Below, in pieces: positions 16,482 through 28,644 of a stretch of DNA of 64,000 nucleotides. The notes beneath the pieces were generated by a model. It was not told where the DNA came from. It saw only the letters and a list, made by a program, of their open reading frames with translations, and searched no databases. The position numbers and the translations under genes were made by a program. Numbering within the stretch: the stretch's first letter is position 1; every line of letters starts with the position of its first letter. This stretch comes from Mycobacterium sp. URHB0044 (GTDB lineage Bacteria; Actinomycetota; Actinomycetes; Mycobacteriales; Mycobacteriaceae): NCBI RefSeq assembly GCF_000620625.1, contig NZ_JIAW01000011.1, positions 124,001 to 188,000 of the forward strand, written 5' to 3'.

Positions 16482-17272
16482 CCACCAGCCGGCTGTCGGG
16501 CCTGTTCGAGACGTGCCGGGCGGAGGACCGTTCGGCACTCATCGGCTACCTCCCCACGGGATTCCCGGACGTGCCGACGTCGATCGCGGCGATGACGGCG
16601 CTCGTCGAATCCGGTTGCGACATCGTCGAAGTGGGCGTGGCCTACTCCGATCCGGGCATGGACGGCCCGACCATCGCGGCGGCCACCGAGGTGGCGCTGC
16701 GCGGCGGCGTGCGGGTACGCGACGCGCTGGCCGCGGTCGAGGCGATCAGCAACGCCGGTGGACGTGCAGTCGTGATGACCTACTGGAACCCCGTCCTGAA
16801 GTGGGGCGTGGAGAAGTTCGCGCGCGACCTCGCCTCGGCAGGCGGGCTCGGCCTGATCACCCCCGACCTCATTCCGGACGAGGCCGACGAGTGGATCCAG
16901 GTGTCCGACGCCCACGACCTCGACAGGATCTTCCTCGTCGCACCGTCGTCGACGCCGGAGCGCCTTGCGGCCACCGCGGCGGCGTCGCGGGGATTCGTGT
17001 ACGCCGCGTCGACGATGGGAGTGACGGGTGCTCGCGATGCGGTATCCGACGCCGCACCCGCACTGGTCGGACGCGTCAAGGCGGTATCCGACATCCCCGT
17101 CGGCGTCGGGCTCGGGGTCCGTTCGCGCGAACAGGCGGCGCAGATCGGTGCGTACGCCGACGGCGTGATCGTGGGTTCGGCCCTGGTGTCGGCATTGAGT
17201 GAGGGGATTGCCGCCGTGCGGACATTGACCGAAGAACTCGCCGACGGTGTGCGACAGAGGGTTACCGCGTGA
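16478..17272 (+). CDS. trpA: Tryptophan synthase alpha subunit
   Basis: Barrel subunit of 264 residues that cleaves indole-3-glycerol phosphate and channels indole to TrpB. Catalytic Glu in SGCDIVEVGVAYSDPGMDGP, catalytic Asp in LITPDLIPDEADEW, and phosphate loops VGLGVRSREQA and DGVIVGSALV are visible. ATG 16478 overlaps the trpB stop. The stop overlaps the lgt start by 4 bp, so lgt may be expressed as part of the trp transcript. Confidence 0.96.
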   Translation: MTTSRLSGLFETCRAEDRSALIGYLPTGFPDVPTSIAAMTALVESGCDIVEVGVAYSDPGMDGPTIAAATEVALRGGVRVRDALAAVEAISNAGGRAVVMTYWNPVLKWGVEKFARDLASAGGLGLITPDLIPDEADEWIQVSDAHDLDRIFLVAPSSTPERLAATAAASRGFVYAASTMGVTGARDAVSDAAPALVGRVKAVSDIPVGVGLGVRSREQAAQIGAYADGVIVGSALVSALSEGIAAVRTLTEELADGVRQRVTA

Positions 17273-19323
17273 CGTCTTCGGTACTCGCCTTCATCCCGAG
17301 TCCGGCCCAAGGCGTCTGGCACCTCGGCCCGCTACCGCTCCGGGCATACGCGTTGTGCATCATCGTCGGGATCGTCGCGGCACTGATCATCGGTGACCGG
17401 CGCTGGGTGGCCCGCGGTGGCGAGCAGGGCGTCATCTACGACATCGCGCTGTGGGCGGTGCCGTTCGGCTTGATCGGCGGCCGGCTGTATCACCTCATCA
17501 CCGACTGGAAGACCTACTTCGGAGCCGACGGCGCCGGATTGGGTGCGGCCATTCGGATCTGGGACGGCGGTCTCGGCATCTGGGGTGCGGTTGCACTCGG
17601 TGGCGTCGGTGCGTGGATCGGCTGCCGGCAACGCGGGATACCGCTACCCGCGTTCGGTGACGCCATCGCGCCGGGCATCATCCTGGCCCAGGCCATCGGC
17701 CGGCTCGGCAACTACTTCAATCAGGAGCTGTACGGCCGGGCGACCGACCTGCCGTGGGGCCTCGAGATCTACGAACGGCGTGACCACACCGGGGCACTCG
17801 ACTCCCTCAACGGCGTGTCGACCGGTCAGCTCGTCGACATCGTCCATCCGACGTTCCTGTACGAACTGCTCTGGAACGTCCTGATCTTCGCTTTGCTGCT
17901 CTGGGCCGACCGGCGTTTCAAGCTCGGGCATGGCCGGTTGTTCGCGCTCTACGTCGCGGGGTACTGCGTCGGCAGGTTCTGGGTGGAGTTGATGCGCAGC
18001 GACGCCGCCACCCACATCGCCGGCATCCGGATCAACACGTTCACTTCGACGTTCGTCTTCATCGCTGCCGTCGTCTACATCATGGCGGCGCCGAAGGGCC
18101 GAGAAGATCCCGCGACGCTGAAGGGCAACGAGGTCGACGACGACGCCTCGCCAATCGACGAGATCGCCGAGGAACTGACGGCGGTCGCCGCCACCAGCGG
18201 CGTGGTCGCGGCTGCGAAGGTGGCGGGTCAGGAAGACGAACGCGAATCGGCGCCCGAGGCGGCGGAATCCTCCGAGGCCGAAGCGATGTCCCCCGACGCT
18301 GAAGTCGAGTCGGAGGCCGCTGCGGAGGCAGAGGACTTGGTCGAGCAGGTCGAGACCGCGTCGTCTGAGGAGATCGCGGAAGCCGAGGCGTTCGCCGAGG
18401 CCGGTGCTGAGCCGGAAGCGGGTCTGGGCTCGGTCGACGGTGACGAGGTGCTCGAGGCGGAGGTCGTCGCGCCGGAGGTGCACGAGGCTGCCGTCGAGCG
18501 GGCCGAGGAAGCCGAAGCGGTGGCGGAGGACGTTGCGGCGGAACCCGAAGCCGAACTTGCTGAGGCCGAAGAAGAGTCCGACGATGACTCCGAGTCAGAG
18601 GACGACCAAGACGAAGTCGAAGGCAATGAGCCAGTCAGCTCCGGTTCCGGCCCGATGTCGGAGCAGGCCGAGGAGTTGGCCGCCGAGTCCGACGAAGACG
18701 AGCCCGACGACTCCGAAGACGAGCCTGACGGCGATGACGAGGAACTCGAGGACGACACCGACGAAGCGGAATCCGTTGAGGCGGCCGAGGAAGCGATCGA
18801 GTCCGACGCCAGCGAGCCCGACGAGGACGAGGACGAGCCCGAGGAAGCCGTAAACGACCCGGAGGCCGTCGAACCCAGCGAGGCGGAATCCAGCGACACC
18901 GAAGACACCGACACCGAAGACACCGACGCCGACGACACCGATGCCGACGACACCGAGTCTGACGCCGCGCCCGAGGAGGGCCTCGGTTCGGTCGAAGGTG
19001 ATGAGGTCGCCGCGGCGGAGGAGGACGCGCCGGAGGTGCAGGCGGCTGCGGTCGAGGGTGCCGATGTAGCCGAGGCCTTGGCCGCCGACGTCGCCGAAGA
19101 GCCTGACGAGACTGACGAGTCTGAGGGCGCGCCCGAGGAGGGCCTCGGTTCGGTCGAGGGCGATGAGGTCGCCGCGGCCGAGGAGGACGCGCCGGAGGTG
19201 CAGGCAGCTGCGGTCGAAGGCGCCGACGTCGCCGAGGCCTTGGCCGCCGACGTCGCCGACGAGCCTGCTTCGAAGCCGGTGGCCGAATCGCCTCGCAAGC
19301 GGTGGTGGCGACGTCGCGGCTAG
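17269..19323 (+). CDS. lgt: Prolipoprotein diacylglyceryl transferase with a long acidic repeat tail
   Basis: Lgt transfers diacylglycerol from phosphatidylglycerol to the lipobox cysteine of prelipoproteins in the plasma membrane. Residues 1-280 form the multi-helix enzyme: PLPLRAYALCIIVGIV, GGRLYHLITDW, and the Lgt signature GRLGNYFNQELYG at residues 144-156 with essential Arg and Asn. From about residue 285 to 684 follows an unusually long hydrophilic tail, extremely rich in Glu, Asp and Ala, with a 46-residue core duplicated at residues 567-612 and 621-666 and a divergent third copy near 381-427. It ends in a basic cluster, SPRKRWWRRRG. GTG start overlaps trpA by 4 bp. The tail should be cytosolic if the last helix ends as in other Lgt. 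Confidence 0.92.
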   Translation: MTSSVLAFIPSPAQGVWHLGPLPLRAYALCIIVGIVAALIIGDRRWVARGGEQGVIYDIALWAVPFGLIGGRLYHLITDWKTYFGADGAGLGAAIRIWDGGLGIWGAVALGGVGAWIGCRQRGIPLPAFGDAIAPGIILAQAIGRLGNYFNQELYGRATDLPWGLEIYERRDHTGALDSLNGVSTGQLVDIVHPTFLYELLWNVLIFALLLWADRRFKLGHGRLFALYVAGYCVGRFWVELMRSDAATHIAGIRINTFTSTFVFIAAVVYIMAAPKGREDPATLKGNEVDDDASPIDEIAEELTAVAATSGVVAAAKVAGQEDERESAPEAAESSEAEAMSPDAEVESEAAAEAEDLVEQVETASSEEIAEAEAFAEAGAEPEAGLGSVDGDEVLEAEVVAPEVHEAAVERAEEAEAVAEDVAAEPEAELAEAEEESDDDSESEDDQDEVEGNEPVSSGSGPMSEQAEELAAESDEDEPDDSEDEPDGDDEELEDDTDEAESVEAAEEAIESDASEPDEDEDEPEEAVNDPEAVEPSEAESSDTEDTDTEDTDADDTDADDTESDAAPEEGLGSVEGDEVAAAEEDAPEVQAAAVEGADVAEALAADVAEEPDETDESEGAPEEGLGSVEGDEVAAAEEDAPEVQAAAVEGADVAEALAADVADEPASKPVAESPRKRWWRRRG
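18967..19266 (+). repeat. Two tandem 54-codon repeats inside lgt (138-bp core)
   Basis: Copies start at 18967 and 19129, 162 bp apart, and encode the same core beginning APEEGLGSVEGDEVAAAEED and ending ALAADVA[ED]EP. The DNA is nearly identical with scattered synonymous changes, which points to recent duplication. A diverged copy beginning with GLGSVDGDEV lies at about 18409-18546. Confidence 0.85.
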
Positions 19324-19363
19324 GAAGTAGACGCGCCGCCTTCTGAGGGGCTGGTGGTTCTGG

Positions 19364-19369
19364 CATGCT
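19364..19369 (+). promoter_or_regulatory. Candidate -10 hexamer of the TM2 gene
   Basis: CATGCT ends 7 nt before the ATG at 19377. It matches the leaderless spacing seen at other genes here, but only positions 2 and 6 fit the consensus. Confidence 0.25.
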
Positions 19370-19376
19370 GAACGGC

Positions 19377-19775
19377 ATGACGGAACCGCAGTTCGGGGGC
19401 AGGGAAGACTGGACGTCGGCTGCCCCTCCGCCGCCTCAACCACCGCCGGGTTATCAGCCCCAGTACCCGCCGCCACCACCACCGGGCGCGTACTACGACC
19501 CCTCGGCGCCCTACGGTCGGCATCCGCAGACGGGCGAACCGCTGTCGGAGAAGTCCAAGGTCGTCGCAGGCCTGCTCCAGCTGATCGGATTGTTCGGTCT
19601 GGTGGGCATCGGACGTATCTACCTCGGCTACACCGGACTGGGCATCGCCCAGCTGTTGGTGGGGCTGTTCACCTGCGGGGTGGGCGCGATCATCTGGGGC
19701 ATCATCGACGCCGTCTTGATCCTCGGCGACAAGGTGCGGGACCCGCACGGCCGTCCCCTCCGCGATGGAACCTAG
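19377..19775 (+). CDS. TM2-domain membrane protein with Pro/Tyr-rich N-terminus
   Basis: A 132-residue protein: a cytosolic-type leader rich in Pro, Gln and Tyr (PPPPQPPPGYQPQYPPPPPP), then KSKVVAGLLQLIGLFGLVGIG and GIAQLLVGLFTCGVGAIIWG, the two-helix TM2 domain with the intervening GRIYLGYTG loop. TM2 proteins are widespread small membrane proteins of unknown biochemical function. ATG 19377 (MTEPQFGG) is used; an ATG 12 bp upstream is possible. The stop overlaps the start of the DUF2752 gene, so the two are coupled. Confidence 0.85.
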   Translation: MTEPQFGGREDWTSAAPPPPQPPPGYQPQYPPPPPPGAYYDPSAPYGRHPQTGEPLSEKSKVVAGLLQLIGLFGLVGIGRIYLGYTGLGIAQLLVGLFTCGVGAIIWGIIDAVLILGDKVRDPHGRPLRDGT

Positions 19776-20169
19776 CTACGCCCCAGTACGGCTGTACGGC
19801 GCACTCGCGACGGGTGCAGTGCTGGTCGGCGGGCTAGCCTATGTCGGCCTCGGCGATCCGCACCGGCCCGGGTTCCTCTTTCCCGGGTGCCCCTTCAGGA
19901 TGTTGACCGGATTGAACTGCCCGGCCTGTGGCGGCCTGCGGATGACGCACGACCTGCTGCACGGCGACGTCGGTGCCGCGGTGGTCGACAACGTGTTCCT
20001 GCTCGTCGGCATGCCGCTGTTGGTGGTCTGGCTGCTGGTGCGCTGGAGACGCGGTGAACGTCTGATGCCGGTACCTGCGATGGTGACGATCTTCGTCGCC
20101 GCGATCGCGTGGACGGTGGTGCGGAACTGGCCGGGCTTCCCGCTGGTGCCGACCTTCATCGAGGGGTGA
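19765..20169 (+). CDS. DUF2752 membrane protein
   Basis: A 134-residue protein with about three membrane helices and the DUF2752 signature FPGCPFRMLTGLNCPACGGLRMTHDLLHGD, where CPxCG suggests metal binding or a redox pair. Function is unknown. It overlaps the preceding TM2 gene by 11 bp and both follow lgt, forming a small conserved mycobacterial membrane module. Confidence 0.85.
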   Translation: MEPSYAPVRLYGALATGAVLVGGLAYVGLGDPHRPGFLFPGCPFRMLTGLNCPACGGLRMTHDLLHGDVGAAVVDNVFLLVGMPLLVVWLLVRWRRGERLMPVPAMVTIFVAAIAWTVVRNWPGFPLVPTFIEG

Positions 20170-20183
20170 GCCAGCAACCCCGC

Positions 20184-20192
20184 TGATACAAT
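20184..20192 (+). promoter_or_regulatory. Extended -10 promoter element of gltB
   Basis: TGATACAAT reads as an extended -10 (TGN then TACAAT). A start site near 20199 would give a leader of about 50 nt holding the hairpin at 20211-20235. Confidence 0.5.
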
Positions 20193-20210
20193 CGACAATC
20201 GGGCCGGTGT

Positions 20211-20235
20211 AGTCCCGGAAAATCGTTTCCGGACT
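20211..20235 (+). promoter_or_regulatory. Leader hairpin immediately upstream of the gltB ribosome site
   Basis: AGTCCCGGAAA pairs with TTTCCGGACT across an ATCG loop with one bulged C. It ends two bases before the GCGGAGG ribosome-binding sequence (GGAGG at 20238-20242) of gltB. The placement suggests control of message stability or translation, but this is inference only. Confidence 0.45.
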
Positions 20236-20249
20236 GCGGAGGTACACCA

Positions 20250-24798
<4,549 letters not shown>

Positions 24799-24806
<8 letters not shown>

Positions 24807-26301
24807 CCCCACCGGTTTCTTGAAGGTGCCCAAGGTGGAGGCGCCCAAGCGTCCCGTCGACGAACGGGTCGGCGATTGGCGCGAAGTCTACGAACAGCAG
24901 GATCCGCACGAGCGGGCCGGCGAGGTCTCGCAGCAGGCGCGCCGGTGCATGGATTGCGGTATCCCGTTCTGCCACTCCGGAAGTGCGGGCTGTCCGCTCG
25001 GAAACCTGATCCCCGAGTGGAACGACCTGGTCCGGCGCGGCCGCTGGGATGCCGCGAGCGACCGGCTGCACGCCACCAACAACTTCCCCGAGTTCACCGG
25101 GCGGCTGTGCCCCGCACCGTGCGAGGCGGCCTGCGTGCTGTCGATCGCCGAGGAAGACACCGGTGGCGCCGTCACCATCAAGCGCATCGAGAACACCATC
25201 GCCGACCATGCCTGGCTGGACGGCCGCGTCGAGCCCCAGCCGGCCGCCATCTCAACCGGCAAGAGCGTCGCCGTAGTGGGCTCCGGGCCCGCAGGACTGG
25301 CGGCCGCCCAACAGCTCACCCGAGCCGGCCACGACGTCACGGTCTACGAGCGCGACGATCGCATCGGCGGGTTGATGCGCTACGGCATTCCCGAGTACAA
25401 GCTCGAGAAGTCCGTGCTGAACCAGCGGCTGAGCCAGATGCGCGCCGAGGGCACCCGGTTCGTGACGGACTGCGAGGTCGGCGTCGACTTGTCCATCGAA
25501 GCGCTCCGTGCCCAGCACGCGGCCGTCGTGCTGGCGGTTGGGGCGCTGCGCGCCCGCGACAACCAGGTCGAGGGGCGTGAGCTGGCGGGCGTGCACCTGG
25601 CGATGGAACATCTCGTGCCCGCCAACAAGGAGTGCGAGGGCGACGGCGCATCGTCGATCTCGGCGAAGGGCAAGCACGTGGTCATCATCGGCGGTGGCGA
25701 CACCGGCGCCGACTGCCTCGGCACGGCGCACCGGCAGGGCGCGAAGTCGGTGACGCAGCTCGACTACAACCCGGAGCCTCCCGAGCAGCGCGACGAATCG
25801 CGGTCGCCATGGCCGACGTGGCCGCTGGTGGTGCGCACCTCGCCCGCCCACGCCGAGGGTGGCGCACGCCGCTACGAGGTGGCCGTGCAGCGATTCACCG
25901 GTGACGAGCAGGGAAACCTTCGGGCAATGGAGATCGCCGAGGTCAGGGTGGAGCGTGACGCCGAGGGCTGTCGGCGCATCACGCCGGTCGGCGACACGAT
26001 CGAGATTCCCTGCGAATTGGCGCTGCTCGCGATCGGCTTCGAGGGCGTCGAGCACATGGCGCTGCTCGACGGCCTCGGGCTGAAACTCAACGGGCGTGGG
26101 GCTCTGACCTGCGGCTCGGACTGGCAGACCGACGCGCCAGGGGTGTTCGTCTGCGGCGATGCGCACCGCGGTGCATCGCTGATCGTGTGGGCCATCGCGG
26201 AGGGGCGCAGCGCCGCCCATGCGGTCGACGCCTACCTGATGGGTGACTCGGACCTTCCCGAGCCGGTCAAGCCTGGCGCGCTGCCTCTGGCCGTCATCTG
26301 A
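24799..26301 (+). CDS. gltD: Glutamate synthase (NADPH) small subunit
   Basis: FAD/NADPH subunit (500 residues) that feeds electrons to GltB through two 4Fe-4S clusters. Cysteine motifs CMDCGIPFCHSGSAGCPLGN and LCPAPCEAACVLS lie near residues 52 and 110; FAD-binding VVGSGPAGLAAAQQL and NADPH-binding VIIGGGDTGADCLGTA follow, and the late GVFVCGDAHRGASLIVWAI is the second FAD segment. GTG at 24799 overlaps the gltB end; longer frames read through gltB and are not used. Confidence 0.96.
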
Positions 26302-26314
26302 ATCGATTAACGAC

Positions 26315-26320
26315 TATGCT
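26315..26320 (+). promoter_or_regulatory. Candidate -10 hexamer of pykA
   Basis: TATGCT, a good TANNNT match, ends 8 nt before the GTG of pykA, in a short AT-richer gap after gltD. It implies a leaderless or nearly leaderless message. Confidence 0.45.
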
Positions 26321-26328
26321 GAGTTTCC

Positions 26329-27747
26329 GTGAGTAGACGCGGAAAGATCGTCTGTACCCTTGGCCCAGCCACTTCCACCGATGAGACGGTGAAGGCACTG
26401 GTCGAGGCCGGAATGGACGTCGCAAGACTTAACTTCAGCCATGGTGACTACACCGACCACGAATCGAACTACAAGCTCGTCCGTGCGGCGTCGGACACCA
26501 CCGGCCGCGCCGTCGGCATCATGGCCGACCTTCAAGGGCCGAAGATCCGGCTCGGCCGCTTCGTCGATGGCCCGACCGTCTGGGCGGCGGGCGAGACGGT
26601 GCGGATCACCATCGACGACTTCGAGGGCACGCACGACCGCGTGTCGACCACTTATAAGCGGCTGGCGCAGGACGCCACGCCCGGCGACCGGGTCCTCGTC
26701 GACGACGGCAACATCGGGTTGGTCGTCGAGCACATCGACGGCAACGACGTCGTCTGCTCGGTCACCGAGGGCGGCAAGGTCAGCAACAACAAGGGCATGT
26801 CCCTGCCCGGCATGAACGTCTCGGCCCCCGCCCTTTCCGAGAAGGACATTGAGGACCTCGAGTTCGCGCTGCGCCTCGGCGTTGATCTGGTCGCCCTGTC
26901 GTTCGTGCGGTCACCATCTGACATCGAGTTGGTCCACGACATCATGGACCGTGTCGGTCGGCGGGTGCCCGTCATCGCCAAGCTCGAAAAGCCGGAGGCC
27001 ATCGACAACCTCGAGGCCATCGTGCTGGCGTTCGACGCCATCATGGTGGCGCGCGGCGACCTCGGCGTCGAACTGCCGCTCGAGGAGGTGCCGCTGGTTC
27101 AGAAGCGGGCCATCCAGATGGCAAGGGAGAACGCCAAGCCCGTCATCGTCGCGACCCAGATGCTGGAGTCGATGATCGAGAACTCCCGGCCCACGCGTGC
27201 CGAGGCGTCCGACGTGGCCAATGCCGTGTTGGACGGCGCGGACGCGGTGATGCTGTCCGGCGAGACGTCGGTGGGCAAGTTCCCGCTGGAGGCGGTCAGG
27301 ACGATGGCACGCATCGTCACCGCCGTGGAGGAGAACTCCACCGCCGCGCCGCCCCTGACCCACGTACCGCGCACCAAGCGCGGCGTCATCTCCTACGCGG
27401 CCCGCGACATCGGCGAACGCCTGGACGCCAAGGCGTTGGTGGCGTTCACGCAGTCCGGTGACACCGTCAAGCGGCTGGCCCGGCTGCACACGCCGTTGCC
27501 GTTGCTGGCGTTCACCCCGCTGCCCGAGGTGCGCAGCCAGCTGGCGCTGACCTGGGGCACCGAGACGTTCATCGTGCCGCACATGGAGACCACCGACGGG
27601 ATGATCCGTCAGGTCGACGAGTCACTGCTGGCGCTGGGCCGATACAAGCGCGGCGACCTGGTGGTCATCGTCGCTGGCGCCCCTCCGGGCACAGTAGGCT
27701 CGACCAACCTGATTCACGTGCACCGGATCGGGGAGGACGACCACTAG
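26329..27747 (+). CDS. pykA: Pyruvate kinase
   Basis: Converts phosphoenolpyruvate and ADP to pyruvate and ATP, the last step of glycolysis. At 472 residues it has the length of mycobacterial PykA. Motifs: GKIVCTLGPATSTDE, MDVARLNFSHGDY with the catalytic Arg, GPKIRLG, the active-site VIAKLEKPEAIDN (Lys and Glu) and MVARGDLGVELPLEEVP. An allosteric C-terminal domain with AFTQSGDTVKRL is present. No RBS precedes the GTG, consistent with the -10 hexamer placed just upstream. Confidence 0.96.
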   Translation: MSRRGKIVCTLGPATSTDETVKALVEAGMDVARLNFSHGDYTDHESNYKLVRAASDTTGRAVGIMADLQGPKIRLGRFVDGPTVWAAGETVRITIDDFEGTHDRVSTTYKRLAQDATPGDRVLVDDGNIGLVVEHIDGNDVVCSVTEGGKVSNNKGMSLPGMNVSAPALSEKDIEDLEFALRLGVDLVALSFVRSPSDIELVHDIMDRVGRRVPVIAKLEKPEAIDNLEAIVLAFDAIMVARGDLGVELPLEEVPLVQKRAIQMARENAKPVIVATQMLESMIENSRPTRAEASDVANAVLDGADAVMLSGETSVGKFPLEAVRTMARIVTAVEENSTAAPPLTHVPRTKRGVISYAARDIGERLDAKALVAFTQSGDTVKRLARLHTPLPLLAFTPLPEVRSQLALTWGTETFIVPHMETTDGMIRQVDESLLALGRYKRGDLVVIVAGAPPGTVGSTNLIHVHRIGEDDH

Positions 27748-27756
27748 GGAGGCTGC

Positions 27757-28626
27757 GTGTCTGTCGGCGACTTGAAGGAGCTGCTGGCGGTACTCGACCT
27801 TCACCGGGTGGACGACGACGCCTTCACCGGCGCGCACCCCAGCAAGAATCCCGTCCGGACGTTCGGCGGCCAGATGATGGCGCAGGCGTTCGTCGCGGCG
27901 AGTCGGACGCTGCGCCACGTCCTTCCGCCCAGCGCGTTGTCGATGCACTTCATCGCCGGCGGCGATCCGGCGAAGGATCTGGAGTTCCACGTCGTGCGGC
28001 TGCGCGACGAGCGCCGCTTCGCCAACCGGCGCGTCGACGTCGTGCAGGACGGCGTGCTGTTGGGCTCGGCGTTGGTGTCCCACCTGTCGGGTGGACGTGG
28101 TCTCGAGCACGACGTCGACGCACCGAGTGTTCCCGCTCCGCACGATCTCCCGACGATCGACGACCTGCTGGTGGGCTACGAGAAGACGGTGCCGCACTTC
28201 GTCGACGCGCTGCGCCCAATCCAGTGGCGCTACACCAACGACCCGGCCTGGGTGATGCGCGACAAGGGGGAGCGCCTCGAGCACAACCGGGTGTGGCTCA
28301 CGGCCGACGGCCCAATGCCCGACGACCCGGTGCTGCACACCGCGGCGCTGGTGTACTCGTCGGACACCACGGTGCTGGACTCGATCATCACCACCCACGG
28401 GCTGTCGTGGGGATTCGACCGCATCTTCGCGGTCACGATGAACCACTCGGTGTGGTTTCACCGGACCATCCACTTCGACGACTGGGTGCTGTACGCGACG
28501 TCGTCGCCCGTGGCGGCCGAATCGAGGGGCCTCGGGACGGGACACTTCTTCGACGAATCCGGGCGCGTGTTGGCCACTGTCGTGCAGGAGGGAATCGTCA
28601 AGCACTTCCCTGGATCTGGCTCGTAG
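27757..28626 (+). CDS. tesB: Acyl-CoA thioesterase II
   Basis: Double-hotdog thioesterase (289 residues) that hydrolyses medium- and long-chain acyl-CoA. The N-terminal hotdog contains PVRTFGGQMMAQAFVAASRT; the second holds SSDTTVLDSI and HSVWFHRTIHFDDWVLY, and the C-terminal GTGHFFDESGRVLATVVQEG is family-typical. A GGGAGG ribosome site precedes the GTG, 9 bp after pykA stops, so the pair is likely co-transcribed. Confidence 0.93.
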   Translation: MSVGDLKELLAVLDLHRVDDDAFTGAHPSKNPVRTFGGQMMAQAFVAASRTLRHVLPPSALSMHFIAGGDPAKDLEFHVVRLRDERRFANRRVDVVQDGVLLGSALVSHLSGGRGLEHDVDAPSVPAPHDLPTIDDLLVGYEKTVPHFVDALRPIQWRYTNDPAWVMRDKGERLEHNRVWLTADGPMPDDPVLHTAALVYSSDTTVLDSIITTHGLSWGFDRIFAVTMNHSVWFHRTIHFDDWVLYATSSPVAAESRGLGTGHFFDESGRVLATVVQEGIVKHFPGSGS

Positions 28627-28631
28627 CGGCG

Positions 28632-28637
28632 TATCGT
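28632..28637 (+). promoter_or_regulatory. Candidate -10 hexamer of the MprF-like gene
   Basis: TATCGT ends 7 nt before the GTG at 28645 with no ribosome site between, again pointing to a leaderless message. Confidence 0.4.
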
Positions 28638-28644
28638 TGAGTCG

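Noticed and set aside
18228..19298. Ser-rich minus-strand frame of 356 codons opposite the lgt tail
   Set aside because: Arises because GAG/GAA/GAC codons read as serine on the reverse strand. No ribosome site or domain.
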